Part shown: positions 16,862 through 27,913 of the stretch, one piece after another | Position numbering within the stretch: the first letter of the stretch is position 1 | How the letters are laid out: each line of letters begins with the position of its first letter | Assembly: GCF_000143825.1 (NCBI RefSeq) | Contig: NZ_CM000961.1 | Span: forward strand, 2,191,448-2,255,447 | Origin: Corynebacterium genitalium ATCC 33030 | Lineage (GTDB): Bacteria; Actinomycetota; Actinomycetes; Mycobacteriales; Mycobacteriaceae | Length of the DNA stretch: 64,000 bases | Reading direction: 5' to 3' | Notes under the pieces: model-generated | Told to the model about the DNA's origin: nothing | Database searches by the model: none | Seen by the model: only the letters and a program-made list of their open reading frames with translations | Position numbers and translations under genes: made by a program

Positions 16862-18664
16862 TTAGCCCTCGAGCATTTCTCCCAGCTCAAGCCACTCGAG
16901 CTCGAGTTCTTCACGCTGTCCGCGCAGTTCTGCGACTTCACCCGTCTTGGCTCCGATGGCCTCGAAATCCGGGGCATCCTCCTGCGACATCGCCGTGATC
17001 TGCGCCTCCAACGCGGCCACCTGCTCGTCGAGCTTCTCCATCTTGCGGTCGAGCGACTTCATCTTCTTCGACAGCTCGCGGCGTTCTTGCGGTGAGACGC
17101 CAGCCGGCTTCTCCGCAGCCTTCGGCCCGTTCTGCCCCAGGTTGAGCACGCCCGAGTCCTGTTCCATTGCTTTTCTGCGCTCCAGGTACTGCTCAATCCC
17201 ACCCGGCAAGTTGGTCAAGTCCCCGTCGCCGAAAAGGGCGTACGTGACATCAGCGATGCGCTCGATGAGGTAGCGGTCGTGGGAGATCACCACGAGCGTC
17301 CCCGGCCACGAGTCGAGCAGGTCCTCGAGTTCCTGGAGGGTGTCGATGTCGAGGTCGTTGGTTGGCTCGTCGAGAAGCAGCACGTTCGGTTCGCTCATGA
17401 GCACACGCGTCAGTTGCAGGCGACGGCGCTCTCCACCGGAGAGATCCCCGACGGGGGTGCGTTGACGTTTGGGCGAGAACCCGAGGCGTTCCGCCAGCTG
17501 GGAGGCAGATAGCTCCTTTTTGCCCAGGGTGATGTAGGTGGCCACGTCTTCGACGGCGTCGATAACCCGGCGGGTCGGGTCGAGGTCGTCGAGCTCTTGG
17601 CGTAGCCATCCAATACGGGTCGTCTGGCCTTCAACGCGGCGGCCTGCAGCGAGGGGGTAATCGTCTGCCAACGCGCGCAGCAGCGTCGTCTTGCCGGATC
17701 CGTTCACGCCGACGAGACCGATCCTCTCCCCCGGCGCGAGACGCCACGTGAGATGGTCCACAAGGGTTCGCCCGTCCGGAGCGTCAATACGTGCGTCCTC
17801 CAGCTCGATCACAACGCGCCCCTGGCGCTGCTTGGAAAACGCCATGAGCTCGACCGTGTCGCGCGGGGCAGGAACGTCCGCAATGAGTGCTTCCGCCGCC
17901 TCGATGCGGTAGCGCGGCTTCGACGTGCGCGCCGGCGCACCGCGGCGCAACCACGCGAGCTCTTTGCGGGCGAGATTCTGGCGACGCTGCTCAATCGCGT
18001 CGGCCTGACGTGCACGCTCAGCACGGGCGAAGGTCCAGTCGTTGTAGCCGCCCTCGTACACATCCACCTTGCCGTCATGGACTTCCCAGGTCAGGGTGGC
18101 CACCGTGTCCAGGAACCAGCGGTCGTGCGTGACCACCACGATGGCGAGTTTGCGCTTCATCAAATGGTCAGCGAGCCACTGCACGCCTTCCACATCGAGG
18201 TGGTTTGTCGGCTCATCGAGCACAACCAGATCGAGATCACGCACGAGCGCAGCGGCAAGGTTCACGCGTCGGCGCTCACCACCCGACAACTGCCCCACGG
18301 GTGTGTCCAACCCGAGCTCAGCCACACCGGTGCCGGCAAGCACCTCGCGGACCTTCGCATTCGACGCCCACTCGAAGACCTCCAATCCAAGCGGCTCCAC
18401 AACTGCCTGGCCAACGGTCATCTCATCTGGCAGATCGAAACGCTGCGTCACCACCGCCATCCGCAGATCGTTCGTGTGGGACACGCGCCCCTCATCTGGC
18501 GGCTCGATGCCGGTGAGCACCTCCAGCAGCGTGGTCTTTCCGCCGCCATTGAGACCGACAACGCCGATGCGGTCGCCTGTTTGCACGCCGAGAGAGACTC
18601 CATCCAAGAGCGTTTTCAGCCCCCACGTCTTGGACACATTTTCCAGGTTGATCAGGTTAGCCAT
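16862..18664 (-). CDS. ABC-F family ATPase (Uup-like)
   Basis: 600 aa with two ABC ATPase domains and no transmembrane region, so a ribosome-associated translation factor type rather than a transporter. Domain 1 has Walker A GLNGGGKTT, signature LSGGERRRVNLA and Walker B LVVLDEPTNHLD. Domain 2 has Walker A GVNGSGKTT, LSGGERRRLQLT and VLLLDEPTNDLD. A linker with many Arg and Lys residues lies between them. The C-terminal 90 residues form a charged helical hairpin (coiled coil), as in Uup. It is located 12 bp downstream of ispE on the same strand. Confidence 0.92.
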   Translation of the reverse strand: MANLINLENVSKTWGLKTLLDGVSLGVQTGDRIGVVGLNGGGKTTLLEVLTGIEPPDEGRVSHTNDLRMAVVTQRFDLPDEMTVGQAVVEPLGLEVFEWASNAKVREVLAGTGVAELGLDTPVGQLSGGERRRVNLAAALVRDLDLVVLDEPTNHLDVEGVQWLADHLMKRKLAIVVVTHDRWFLDTVATLTWEVHDGKVDVYEGGYNDWTFARAERARQADAIEQRRQNLARKELAWLRRGAPARTSKPRYRIEAAEALIADVPAPRDTVELMAFSKQRQGRVVIELEDARIDAPDGRTLVDHLTWRLAPGERIGLVGVNGSGKTTLLRALADDYPLAAGRRVEGQTTRIGWLRQELDDLDPTRRVIDAVEDVATYITLGKKELSASQLAERLGFSPKRQRTPVGDLSGGERRRLQLTRVLMSEPNVLLLDEPTNDLDIDTLQELEDLLDSWPGTLVVISHDRYLIERIADVTYALFGDGDLTNLPGGIEQYLERRKAMEQDSGVLNLGQNGPKAAEKPAGVSPQERRELSKKMKSLDRKMEKLDEQVAALEAQITAMSQEDAPDFEAIGAKTGEVAELRGQREELELEWLELGEMLEG

Positions 18665-18676
18665 GATGTGGCCATT

Positions 18677-19627
18677 CTAGAGAAGAGCTGCACCACCGAC
18701 GGGACCCTGTGCGGCGAAACCATCAATGTTTCCTTGCGCCGTGAGCTTATCGACGACGCGCAGCGCCACCGCCTGATCCTCACACAGCGCGGCAATAGTC
18801 GGGCCGGATCCAGACACCATTGCCCGGATTGCGCCGGCGTCTTCGGCATCGTGGATGATCTGCTGCAATGACGGCCGCAACGCCAGGGCCGCCGGTTCAA
18901 GATCGTTGTGCATCGCCGCGCCGACCTGGTGAGGGTCGCCAGAAAGCAGCGCCCGGGAAATGAGTGCGGTGTCCATGTGCGGGACCATCGAAGCGTAGGT
19001 GAAGCGTAGATCGTCGAGCTTCTCGAAGACCTTTCCAGTCGACAGCCCCACCTTCGGGTTGAGAAAAGTAAACCAGTAGGAGCCGCGGCACATCATCGGC
19101 ACGAGGCTGTCCCCGCGGTCCGTGCCCAACGCGACGCCGCCCATCGCAGCAAACGGCACGTCTGCCCCGAGGGCCTTCAATACGTTGTCTCGATCTTCCG
19201 GCTCCACTGTGTACCCGTAGTGGAGCAACAGGGCCTCAGCAGCGACAACCGCGGCAGCCGCATCGGCGGAGCCACCGGCCATGCCGCCTGCGACGGGGAT
19301 GGTCTTATCTACCTCAATCCGCACTGGCGGCAGATTAGCCCCCTCTGTGTCTCCGGCCGCGCCAGCCAGCGCCTCCACCGCGCGCCAGGCCAGGTTTCGC
19401 GGGGTGTCCACATCCTCGTCAGGTTCTTCGACATGAAAGGTCGTGCTTATCGACGCCTCCTCCGCCGGCGTCAAGGTGACCGTCTCCGGCCTGTCGACGG
19501 CCATGAACACTGTCGACAACTCGTGGTACCCGTCGGCCCTTGCTTCCCCCACACCAAGGTGGAGGTTCACTTTCCCGTGCGCACGGCCCGAGAACGATTC
19601 CGTGAACAGTGGAACTGCGGGTGACAT
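18677..19627 (-). CDS. ispE: 4-diphosphocytidyl-2-C-methyl-D-erythritol kinase
   Basis: 316 aa GHMP kinase of the non-mevalonate isoprenoid pathway. GRAHGKVNLHLGVG at the N-terminus is the substrate motif. PVAGGMAGGSADAAAAV is the ATP-binding glycine loop, and SGSGPTIAALCED is the C-terminal GHMP motif. The ATG overlaps the rsmA TAA by one base (TAATG). The rsmA-ispE linkage is conserved in actinobacteria and in many other bacteria. Confidence 0.95.
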   Translation of the reverse strand: MSPAVPLFTESFSGRAHGKVNLHLGVGEARADGYHELSTVFMAVDRPETVTLTPAEEASISTTFHVEEPDEDVDTPRNLAWRAVEALAGAAGDTEGANLPPVRIEVDKTIPVAGGMAGGSADAAAAVVAAEALLLHYGYTVEPEDRDNVLKALGADVPFAAMGGVALGTDRGDSLVPMMCRGSYWFTFLNPKVGLSTGKVFEKLDDLRFTYASMVPHMDTALISRALLSGDPHQVGAAMHNDLEPAALALRPSLQQIIHDAEDAGAIRAMVSGSGPTIAALCEDQAVALRVVDKLTAQGNIDGFAAQGPVGGAALL

Positions 19628-20478
19628 TAGTCAGTCACCTCCGCAAGCCGGACAAAATCCTCCACGGAGAGCTTCTCACCGCGTAGACCCGGGTCAATGC
19701 CCGCTGCCCGCAAGGCTTCTTCCGCAGCCGGGCCAGATCCATAGACCCCGGTCAAACACGCGCGGAGGGTTTTGCGGCGCTGGGCAAATGCGGCGTCGAT
19801 AAGCGGAAAGACCTTGGGCCGCAGCGAGCGGTCAAATGTCTCGTTCACATCAATGCGCACGAGCCCCGATTCGATGTTCGGCGCCGGCCAGAAGACGTTC
19901 TTGCCGATCGTCCCCGCCTTGCGCACATCCCCGTAGAAGGACGCCTTCACGCTGGGCACACCATAAATTTTTGAACCGGGAGCGGCCGCGAGACGGTCCG
20001 CGACTTCAAGCTGGACCATGACCAGCACGCGGCGGATGCTGGGGAACTCCTCGAGCAGGTGAAGGAGCACGGGCACCGCCACGTTGTACGGCAGGTTTGC
20101 CACCAGCGCCGTCGGCTCCCGGTCGAGGTCGGCGTAGGACACCATGAGTGCATCCATGTTGAGCACGGTGAGCTTATCCGCGTCGCTACGCTCGGCGGCA
20201 GTTTCCGGCAATTTGGCTGCCAGCCGCGGATCGATTTCGACGGCGACGACGTGATTCGCAACGTCGATAAGCCCCAGCGTGAGCGAGCCCAAACCCGGTC
20301 CGACTTCGAGAACCATCTCAGCAATGCCTGGCTCCTCCAGGTCAGCGGCAGCAACGATCCGACGGACCGTGTTCGGGTCGTGCACGAAGTTCTGCCCCAA
20401 CTTTTTCGTCGGAGAGACCTCGAGCTCCTCAGCCAACGCGCGGATCTCCGCGGGGCCAAGCAGCTGGGAAGTAGTCAT
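19627..20478 (-). CDS. rsmA: 16S rRNA dimethyladenosine transferase
   Basis: 283 aa (KsgA). It dimethylates the two adjacent adenines of the 3'-terminal hairpin of 16S r[15 protein letters not shown], the SAM motif [10 protein letters not shown], and the catalytic [11 protein letters not shown] are all present. I start at MTTSQLLGP (ATG 20476-20478); the longer frame adds 19 residues that are not family-like and overlap rpf2. It lies between rpf2 and ispE, overlapping the latter by one base. Confidence 0.95.
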   Translation of the reverse strand: MTTSQLLGPAEIRALAEELEVSPTKKLGQNFVHDPNTVRRIVAAADLEEPGIAEMVLEVGPGLGSLTLGLIDVANHVVAVEIDPRLAAKLPETAAERSDADKLTVLNMDALMVSYADLDREPTALVANLPYNVAVPVLLHLLEEFPSIRRVLVMVQLEVADRLAAAPGSKIYGVPSVKASFYGDVRKAGTIGKNVFWPAPNIESGLVRIDVNETFDRSLRPKVFPLIDAAFAQRRKTLRACLTGVYGSGPAAEEALRAAGIDPGLRGEKLSVEDFVRLAEVTD

Positions 20479-20489
20479 GCCCTCCGAGA

Positions 20490-22513
<2,024 letters not shown>

Positions 22514-22536
22514 ACCTCCGAGCCTATATTAGGGGC

Positions 22537-22926
22537 ATGTTCACCGACATCGACGATGCCACCCGCGCCCACATCGACCGCGACCTCGCCGAAGCAGCGG
22601 TCGCCGGAATCAACGGCTCCATCAGCGACATCGTGGCCAGCTTCGAAGAAACCCTCGGCGAATACCTCGCACTCGACCCCGACCTGCAGCGCGCCTACCC
22701 GCGCGGCGACACCGCCCGCATCTTCGGCACCGCGCTCGGCGACGCCTTCATCCGCGAGCACGGTTTCCAATGGCAGATGCTTAACGACGACTACGGCACC
22801 GACCTCGTCGTCGCCTCCCCCAGCCGCGACATGTACACCGCGCCCCTCGTCGTGGTGGATACCCGCTTCGAAGATGACGAAACAGGGAAACTGACTGCGT
22901 TCATCGCGCAGTTCTTGGGCGAGTAG
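22537..22926 (+). CDS. Small DUF3806-like protein
   Basis: 129 aa, acidic, no signal or membrane segment. A helical N-terminal half is followed by a segment reading FGTALGDAFIREHGFQWQMLNDDYGTDLVV, which resembles the DUF3806 domain found beside many actinobacterial genes. No catalytic motif is visible. It is divergent from tatD with a 23-bp gap, so the promoters overlap. It runs into the repeat-rich convergent gap before metG. Confidence 0.65.
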   Translation: MFTDIDDATRAHIDRDLAEAAVAGINGSISDIVASFEETLGEYLALDPDLQRAYPRGDTARIFGTALGDAFIREHGFQWQMLNDDYGTDLVVASPSRDMYTAPLVVVDTRFEDDETGKLTAFIAQFLGE

Positions 22927-22938
22927 GGCTGGAAGGGG

Positions 22939-22974
22939 GTCTGGCCGGTCTGGATGGTCTGGCCGGTCTGGATG
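22939..22974. repeat. 18-bp tandem duplication
   Basis: GTCTGGCCGGTCTGGATG occurs twice without interruption (22939-22956 and 22957-22974). Each unit also contains an internal GGTCTGG repeat. It starts 12 bp after the stop of the DUF3806-like gene. Confidence 0.85.
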
Positions 22975-22994
22975 GACCCTCTCCCGGCCCGCTT

Positions 22995-23093
22995 GCGGAA
23001 AAGTTGACGAGCTCGAGTGCGAGTTGGCAGCTCAAACCGTTCTGACCTGCGCTAATGGCTCTAGACAGAAAACCAGTTTGTCAACTTTTCCGC
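22995..23093. repeat. Palindromic element, copy 1
   Basis: 99 bp. Perfect 14-bp terminal inverted repeat GCGGAAAAGTTGAC (22995-23008) and GTCAACTTTTCCGC (23080-23093), extended inward with mismatches. Core TGACCTGC at 23043-23050. It aligns without gaps to copy 2: the distances from TTGAC to the core (39 bp) and from the core to the right arm (37 bp) are the same. Confidence 0.75.
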
Positions 23094-23136
23094 ACGGGCG
23101 CCCTGGCAACCCTAACTCGCAGCACTTCACCCCCCG

Positions 23137-23235
23137 CTGCAAACGTTGACGAACTCGATTCCGATTTAGTCCCCCAAAAGTCCTTGACCTGCAGGGATTT
23201 TTCTACACGGGAATCGAGTTTGTCATCTTTTGCAG
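23137..23235. repeat. Palindromic element, copy 2
   Basis: 99 bp. Arms at 23137-23162 and 23210-23235 are complementary at 23 of 26 positions. Left arm begins CTGCAAACGTTGACGAACTC; the right arm ends GTTTGTCATCTTTTGCAG. Core TGACCTGC at 23185-23192. It stands 43 bp after copy 1 in the same orientation. Confidence 0.75.
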
Positions 23236-23276
23236 GATCGAGCCCAGCAGGATCGAGCTCTGCAGGGGCGAGCCCG
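23232..23276. repeat. 15-bp repeat, three units
   Basis: GCAGGATCGAGCCCA, GCAGGATCGAGCTCT and GCAGGGGCGAGCCCG follow one another directly, just before the metG stop codon (minus strand). The first unit overlaps the end of palindromic copy 2. Confidence 0.75.
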
Positions 23277-23288
23277 GACCCGAGCCCG

Positions 23289-25157
23289 CTACTGCACCGG
23301 TGCCCACTCGGGGCCGGTCCCGCCGAGCTCCGGGTCGAGCTTCGCAATGAGGGGTTGCGGCTTCTCCAAAGGAGTGCCCGGCACAACGTCGACGCGGGAC
23401 CAGGTTGCCTGCTGCTGTTCGTAGTCACCTGTGATCACCGGGTAGGTCTGGCCGATTTCGGGCAGGCCGACACCGATGAGGTTCATGCCAGCATCGTCAT
23501 GCTCGGCGTTATCCACGACCTCCTCCACGCGCGGGGATGCGGCCCACACACCGTCGCGGCCGAGAGTCTCGTGCACCTTTTGAGCGGTGTGCGGCAGGAA
23601 AGGGGTCAGCATCGCATTGCAATCGGAGACGACTTGGAGGGCGGTCCAGAGGACCGTCGACAAGCGCTCGCGCTGAGACTCGTCCTTGGCCAGCTTCCAT
23701 GGCTCCTGCTCCGCGATGTAGGCGTTGGCCTCGCCGACGACGTGCATGATTTTGGTGATGGCGTTCTTAAAGTGGGCCTCACCAAGCTCCGCGCCGGCCT
23801 CGCCGAACGTGCGGGCAGCCAGGTCGAGAATGCGCTGATCCGACTCGTTCCACGCCCCCGGCTGCGGCACCTCGCCGAAGTTCTTGTGCGCCATGGACAC
23901 GGTGCGGTTGACCAGGTTGCCCCAGCCGTTCGCCAGCTCGTTGTTGATGCGGCGGACGAACTCGTCCCACGTGAAGTCAGTGTCGTTGTTCTCCGGGCCA
24001 GCCACGGCAATGAAGTAGCGCAGCGGGTCAGGTCCGAACTCCGCCAGGAAGTCCTTGACATAGATGACCACGCCCTTGGAGGAGGAGAACTTCGAGCCGG
24101 ACATGGTGAGGAACTCCGAGGACACAACCTCAGTGGGGAGGTTCAGTGTGCCCAGACGGTGCTCCTGGCCGCCCTTCGTGCCCTTACCTGCATATCCCAG
24201 CAGCTCACCGGGCCAGATCTGGGAGTGGAACGTGATGTTGTCCTTGCCCATGAAGTAGTAACCGCGCGTGGCCGGGTCCTGCCAGAAATCCTTCCAGGCG
24301 TCCAGGTTGCCCGAGCGGGCAGCCCACTCGATAGAGGCGGACAGGTAGCCGATAACCGCATCGAACCACACGTAGAGCTTCTTGCCTGGGTCGTTCTCCC
24401 AGCCTTCGACAGGAACGGGGATGCCCCAGTCGATGTCGCGAGTCATGGAGCGCGGACGCATGTCCTCGAGCAGGTTGAGCGAGAACTTCAGCACGTTGGG
24501 GCGCCAGTCTTGGCGCGCCTCGAGCCACTCCTTGAGGGCATCGCCTAGTGACGGCAAGTCCAGCATGAAGTGCTCGGTCTCAACGAACTCCGGTGTTTCA
24601 CCGTTGATCTTAGAAACCGGATTGATCAGGTCGACTGGGTCGAGTTGGTTTCCGCAGTTGTCGCACTGGTCGCCGCGGGCATCGTCTGCACCGCAAATCG
24701 GGCACGTGCCCTCGATGTAGCGGTCCGGCAAGGTACGGCCCGTCGACGGGGAGATCGCGCCTTTGGTCGTCTCCTTGATCATGTACCCGTTGTCGTACAA
24801 GCCCTTGAACAACTCCTGCACCACCGCGTAGTGGTTACGGGTGGTGGTGCGGGTGAACAGGTCGTAGGACAAACCCAAACCGGCCAAGTCCTCGACGATC
24901 TGGCGGTTGTAGCGGTCCGCCAGCTCCTTGACCGTCACGCCTTCCTTGTCCGCTTGGACGAGCAGCGGCGTGCCGTGCTCGTCGGTGCCGGACACCATGA
25001 GCACGTTGTTTCCCGCCATGCGCTGGTAGCGCGCGAACACATCGGAAGGGACGCCGAAGCCGGCGACGTGGCCGATGTGGCGTGGCCCGTTTGCATAGGG
25101 CCACGCCACGCACACGAGGACATTTTCGGAGGTGGCGTTGTTCGGGGAGACAGTCAT
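23289..25157 (-). CDS. metG: Methionyl-tRNA synthetase
   Basis: 622 aa class I synthetase. The HIGH motif is in [13 protein letters not shown] near the N-terminus. The zinc-binding knuckle [18 protein letters not shown] is present, and the KMSKS-equivalent is [10 protein letters not shown]. The C-terminal anticodon-binding helical domain is complete. There is no EMAP/Trbp111-type C-terminal extension. ATG at 25155-25157 gives [12 protein letters not shown]; a slightly longer frame adds four residues without support. It lies 18 bp downstream of the BCCT transporter gene on the same strand. Confidence 0.96.
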   Translation of the reverse strand: MTVSPNNATSENVLVCVAWPYANGPRHIGHVAGFGVPSDVFARYQRMAGNNVLMVSGTDEHGTPLLVQADKEGVTVKELADRYNRQIVEDLAGLGLSYDLFTRTTTRNHYAVVQELFKGLYDNGYMIKETTKGAISPSTGRTLPDRYIEGTCPICGADDARGDQCDNCGNQLDPVDLINPVSKINGETPEFVETEHFMLDLPSLGDALKEWLEARQDWRPNVLKFSLNLLEDMRPRSMTRDIDWGIPVPVEGWENDPGKKLYVWFDAVIGYLSASIEWAARSGNLDAWKDFWQDPATRGYYFMGKDNITFHSQIWPGELLGYAGKGTKGGQEHRLGTLNLPTEVVSSEFLTMSGSKFSSSKGVVIYVKDFLAEFGPDPLRYFIAVAGPENNDTDFTWDEFVRRINNELANGWGNLVNRTVSMAHKNFGEVPQPGAWNESDQRILDLAARTFGEAGAELGEAHFKNAITKIMHVVGEANAYIAEQEPWKLAKDESQRERLSTVLWTALQVVSDCNAMLTPFLPHTAQKVHETLGRDGVWAASPRVEEVVDNAEHDDAGMNLIGVGLPEIGQTYPVITGDYEQQQATWSRVDVVPGTPLEKPQPLIAKLDPELGGTGPEWAPVQ

Positions 25158-25175
25158 ACGCCCCAGCATAAGTGA

Positions 25176-26954
25176 CTACCGCTTGGTGCCGAACATGCGC
25201 TGCCGTTTGCGGGCCTTGGCAATGGCATCGCGGTGCATCCGGCGCTCGACAGCCAGCTGGTGGTTGAAGCGCTGCTCCTCCTTCATGTCCAGGTAGATGG
25301 TGTCATTGCTGACGTCCTTCACGATGGCGAACATCAGCAGGATGAGAATGACCAGGAACGGGGTGGCAGCCGCGATGGTCACGCTCTGGAGGGAGTCCAA
25401 AGCGTCGTCACCGCCCGCGATGAGCAGGGTCAGGCCGACGGCTGCGGTGGCAAGGCCCCACATGCCGGTCAGTAGCGGCTTCGCGTCGGTCTTGCCGTTC
25501 TGGGACAGGGAGCCCATCACAGTCGAGGCGGAATCCGCGGAGGTGATGAAGAAGGTGCCCAGCAGGATCAGCGCCAGGATGCCCATGGCGAAACCGCCCG
25601 GGAAGGAGTGCAGCAGGTTGAACAGCTGCTCCTCGGACGATCCCTCGCCATAGATGGACTCACCGGTCTGCTCGAGGTGGATGGCGGTGCCGCCGAAAAT
25701 GCAGAACCACACGGTGGACAAGCCAGCCGGGATGAGAGTGACACCAAAGCAGAATTCACGGATGGTGCGGCCACGGGAAATACGAGCCAGGAAGGTGCCC
25801 ACGAACGGGGACCAGGAGATCCACCATGCCCAGTAGAAAATGGTCCAGGAACCGAGCCACTCCCCTGCCTCGGTGTCGGCGGACTCGGCAGTGCGCGACG
25901 CCATGAGGAAGAACTGGTCCAGGTAGGAACTAATGGCAGTCGGCAGCAGGTTCAGCTGCGTCAGGGTCGGCCCGAAGACGAACACGAAGATGGCCAGCAC
26001 CGCCGCCACGATCAGGTTGAAGTTCGAAACCCACTGGATGCCCTTGCCCACTCCGGACATGGCGGACAGCAGGAACGCCAGGGTCAGGACACTGACGATG
26101 CCGACGGTCAACATGGTCGACGGGGAATCGACGAGTCCGGAGGCCTCCAGGCCAGTGGAAATCTGCAGGGCGCCCAGTCCCAGGGAGCAGGCGGTGCCGA
26201 AGATGGTGGCGAAGATGGCGAGGCCGTCGATAAGCTTGCCCAGCCATCCGTCCGCGCGCTTTTGTCCGATGAGCGGGATAAACGCGCTGGACAGCAGCTG
26301 CTTGCGGCCGAGGCGGAACGTGGAGTAGGCGATGGCGAGGCCGATGATGGCGTAGACGGACCACGGATGAAGGGTCCAGTGGAACATCGTCTGCGCCATG
26401 GATGTGCCCACGGCATCCGCGCTGTCCATGCCAGGCACGCCGTCACGGTAGAAGTTCAGCGGCTCGGATGCGCCGAAGAACATCAGGCCGATGCCCATGC
26501 CGGCGGCGAACATCATCGCGATCCAGGACATGGTGGTGAATTCCGGTTGCTCGTCGGAAGCGCCGAGCCGGATTTTGCCGAATTTGGAGACCGCAAGCAC
26601 CATGACGAACACGACGAAAATAGTGCCGAACAGGACGTACGCCCAACCGAGGTTCTCGATCACCCAGCTGAACGACGCGCTGGAAAAGGCGCTGAAGCTC
26701 TCCTTTGCGGCCAGGCCCCAAACGACTACGGCGACCACGATGACGGCGAGCGGGGCGACAATCGCCCAGTCGATTTTCAGGTTCTCGTCTTCGGAGGCAC
26801 GCTCAATAGCATCCTCCGGGTCGCTGATCTTCTGCTGGTCGCCGTCGTTCCGCGCATCCAGAAGGTCCTGAAGCTCGGCGGTAGCGGGGCGGTTGTGGGT
26901 CACGATCGGGTCGTCAGCGTGCGGGTCGATGTTCGGGTCATGCGGATCTGTCAT
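25176..26954 (-). CDS. BCCT-family compatible-solute transporter (BetP/EctP/LcoP type)
   Basis: 592 aa, about 12 transmembrane helices (from about residue 70) with a 60-residue acidic N-terminal cytoplasmic tail and a basic C-terminal tail ([18 protein letters not shown]). This terminal charge pattern is that of the osmosensing BCCT carriers of C. glutamicum. TM3 contains [17 protein letters not shown], where GMGIGL matches the sodium/betaine motif. The Trp-rich TM8 segment [20 protein letters not shown] is intact. RBS GAAGAGAAG precedes the ATG at 26952-26954. Substrate among betaine, ectoine, proline or carnitine cannot be told. Confidence 0.9.
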   Translation of the reverse strand: MTDPHDPNIDPHADDPIVTHNRPATAELQDLLDARNDGDQQKISDPEDAIERASEDENLKIDWAIVAPLAVIVVAVVVWGLAAKESFSAFSSASFSWVIENLGWAYVLFGTIFVVFVMVLAVSKFGKIRLGASDEQPEFTTMSWIAMMFAAGMGIGLMFFGASEPLNFYRDGVPGMDSADAVGTSMAQTMFHWTLHPWSVYAIIGLAIAYSTFRLGRKQLLSSAFIPLIGQKRADGWLGKLIDGLAIFATIFGTACSLGLGALQISTGLEASGLVDSPSTMLTVGIVSVLTLAFLLSAMSGVGKGIQWVSNFNLIVAAVLAIFVFVFGPTLTQLNLLPTAISSYLDQFFLMASRTAESADTEAGEWLGSWTIFYWAWWISWSPFVGTFLARISRGRTIREFCFGVTLIPAGLSTVWFCIFGGTAIHLEQTGESIYGEGSSEEQLFNLLHSFPGGFAMGILALILLGTFFITSADSASTVMGSLSQNGKTDAKPLLTGMWGLATAAVGLTLLIAGGDDALDSLQSVTIAAATPFLVILILLMFAIVKDVSNDTIYLDMKEEQRFNHQLAVERRMHRDAIAKARKRQRMFGTKR

Positions 26955-27017
26955 CTTCTCTTCACTACTCACCCACATGACGGTAACGGAGATGTGCGCA
27001 GGGTGCACCTTTGCTGA

Positions 27018-27863
27018 CTATTGGCTGCGGGCGGCGATGAAGGCGTCGTAAAGCTCTCCTGCTTTAATTCCCGCATTTTTCGCGACCTCTTTGACTGCAT
27101 CCTTCAAGCGCATGCCGCCTTTTGTGAGCTTTTCGACGTCCCCCACCAAGTCCTCCGGCTCTACCCCCACTTCGGTGGTGCCGTCGATGACAACGGTGAC
27201 TTCCCCGCGCACGCCCTCGGCCGCCCACGCGGCGAGCTCGCCCAGGGTTCCGCGGCGGACTTCCTCAAATGTTTTGGTCAATTCCCGGCACACGGCGGCG
27301 CGGCGGTCATTCCCGAGGACCTCCGCGGCCTCCTCGAGCGTGGCTGCGGTGCGGTGGGGTGACTCGAAGAAGCACACGGCGCGCTTTTCGGTCTGCAGCG
27401 ACTCGAGCCATGACCGACGCGCACCAGACTTCCGTGGAGCGAAACCGTCGAAAATGAACCGGCCCACGCCCAGTCCGGACAGAGCGAGCGCGGTGGTCAC
27501 GGCCGACGGCCCAGGCAGGCACGTCACCGGCACGCCGGCATCGTGGGCAGCGCTGACAAGGGAATGCCCTGGGTCGGACACCAGCGGCATGCCTGCGTCG
27601 GTGACGATGAGGACGATGCCTGCACGTGCAGCGTCGATAAGCTCACGCGTGCGCTTGTCCTCGTTGTGGTCGAAGTTGGAGACGACTCTGCCGCGGATCT
27701 CCGCCCCGAGCGCTGCCGCCAGGTTGCGGGCCCGCCTGGTGTCCTCAGCGGCGATCACGTCGGCGCGTTCCAGCGCTGCCTTCAGGCGCGGGGACGCGTC
27801 ACCGATATTGCCCAACGGAGTGGCGGCCACCACGACACCATGGGCGGGAAGAGTGTTGTCCAT
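27018..27863 (-). CDS. rsmI: 16S rRNA (cytidine-1402-2'-O)-methyltransferase
   Basis: 281 aa SAM-dependent tetrapyrrole-methylase-like fold. VVVAATPLGNIGDASPRL, AAEDTRRARNL, VTDAGMPLVSDPG and CLPGPSAVTTALALSG are diagnostic blocks, and GRFIFDGFAPRKSGARR is close to the usual GFLPRK segment. It modifies the decoding centre of 16S rRNA. It is divergent from the protein mannosyltransferase gene, the same arrangement as in mycobacteria. Confidence 0.94.
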   Translation of the reverse strand: MDNTLPAHGVVVAATPLGNIGDASPRLKAALERADVIAAEDTRRARNLAAALGAEIRGRVVSNFDHNEDKRTRELIDAARAGIVLIVTDAGMPLVSDPGHSLVSAAHDAGVPVTCLPGPSAVTTALALSGLGVGRFIFDGFAPRKSGARRSWLESLQTEKRAVCFFESPHRTAATLEEAAEVLGNDRRAAVCRELTKTFEEVRRGTLGELAAWAAEGVRGEVTVVIDGTTEVGVEPEDLVGDVEKLTKGGMRLKDAVKEVAKNAGIKAGELYDAFIAARSQ

Positions 27864-27913
27864 GCACCCAGCTTGTCACAAGCAGCGCGGGGCACACAGT
27901 AAGATCATCACCC

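Larger units (their letters stand above)
22927..23288. other. Repeat-rich convergent intergenic region
   Basis: 362 bp without a gene, between the convergent DUF3806-like gene and metG. From left to right it holds an 18-bp tandem duplication, two similar 99-bp palindromic elements, and a triple 15-bp repeat. The open frame that crosses it on the plus strand (from 23055) continues antisense through metG and is not credible. Confidence 0.8.

Noticed and set aside
23055-24548. 497-codon open frame on the plus strand
   Set aside because: It is antisense to metG, which has all catalytic motifs. Long antisense frames are expected in this G+C-rich DNA. Its translation is Leu/Val/His/Arg-rich with no domain.
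25608-27017. 469-codon plus-strand frame
   Set aside because: Antisense to the BCCT transporter. Composition (Asp, Gly, His, Glu, Gln-rich) is that of a reverse-complemented membrane protein gene.
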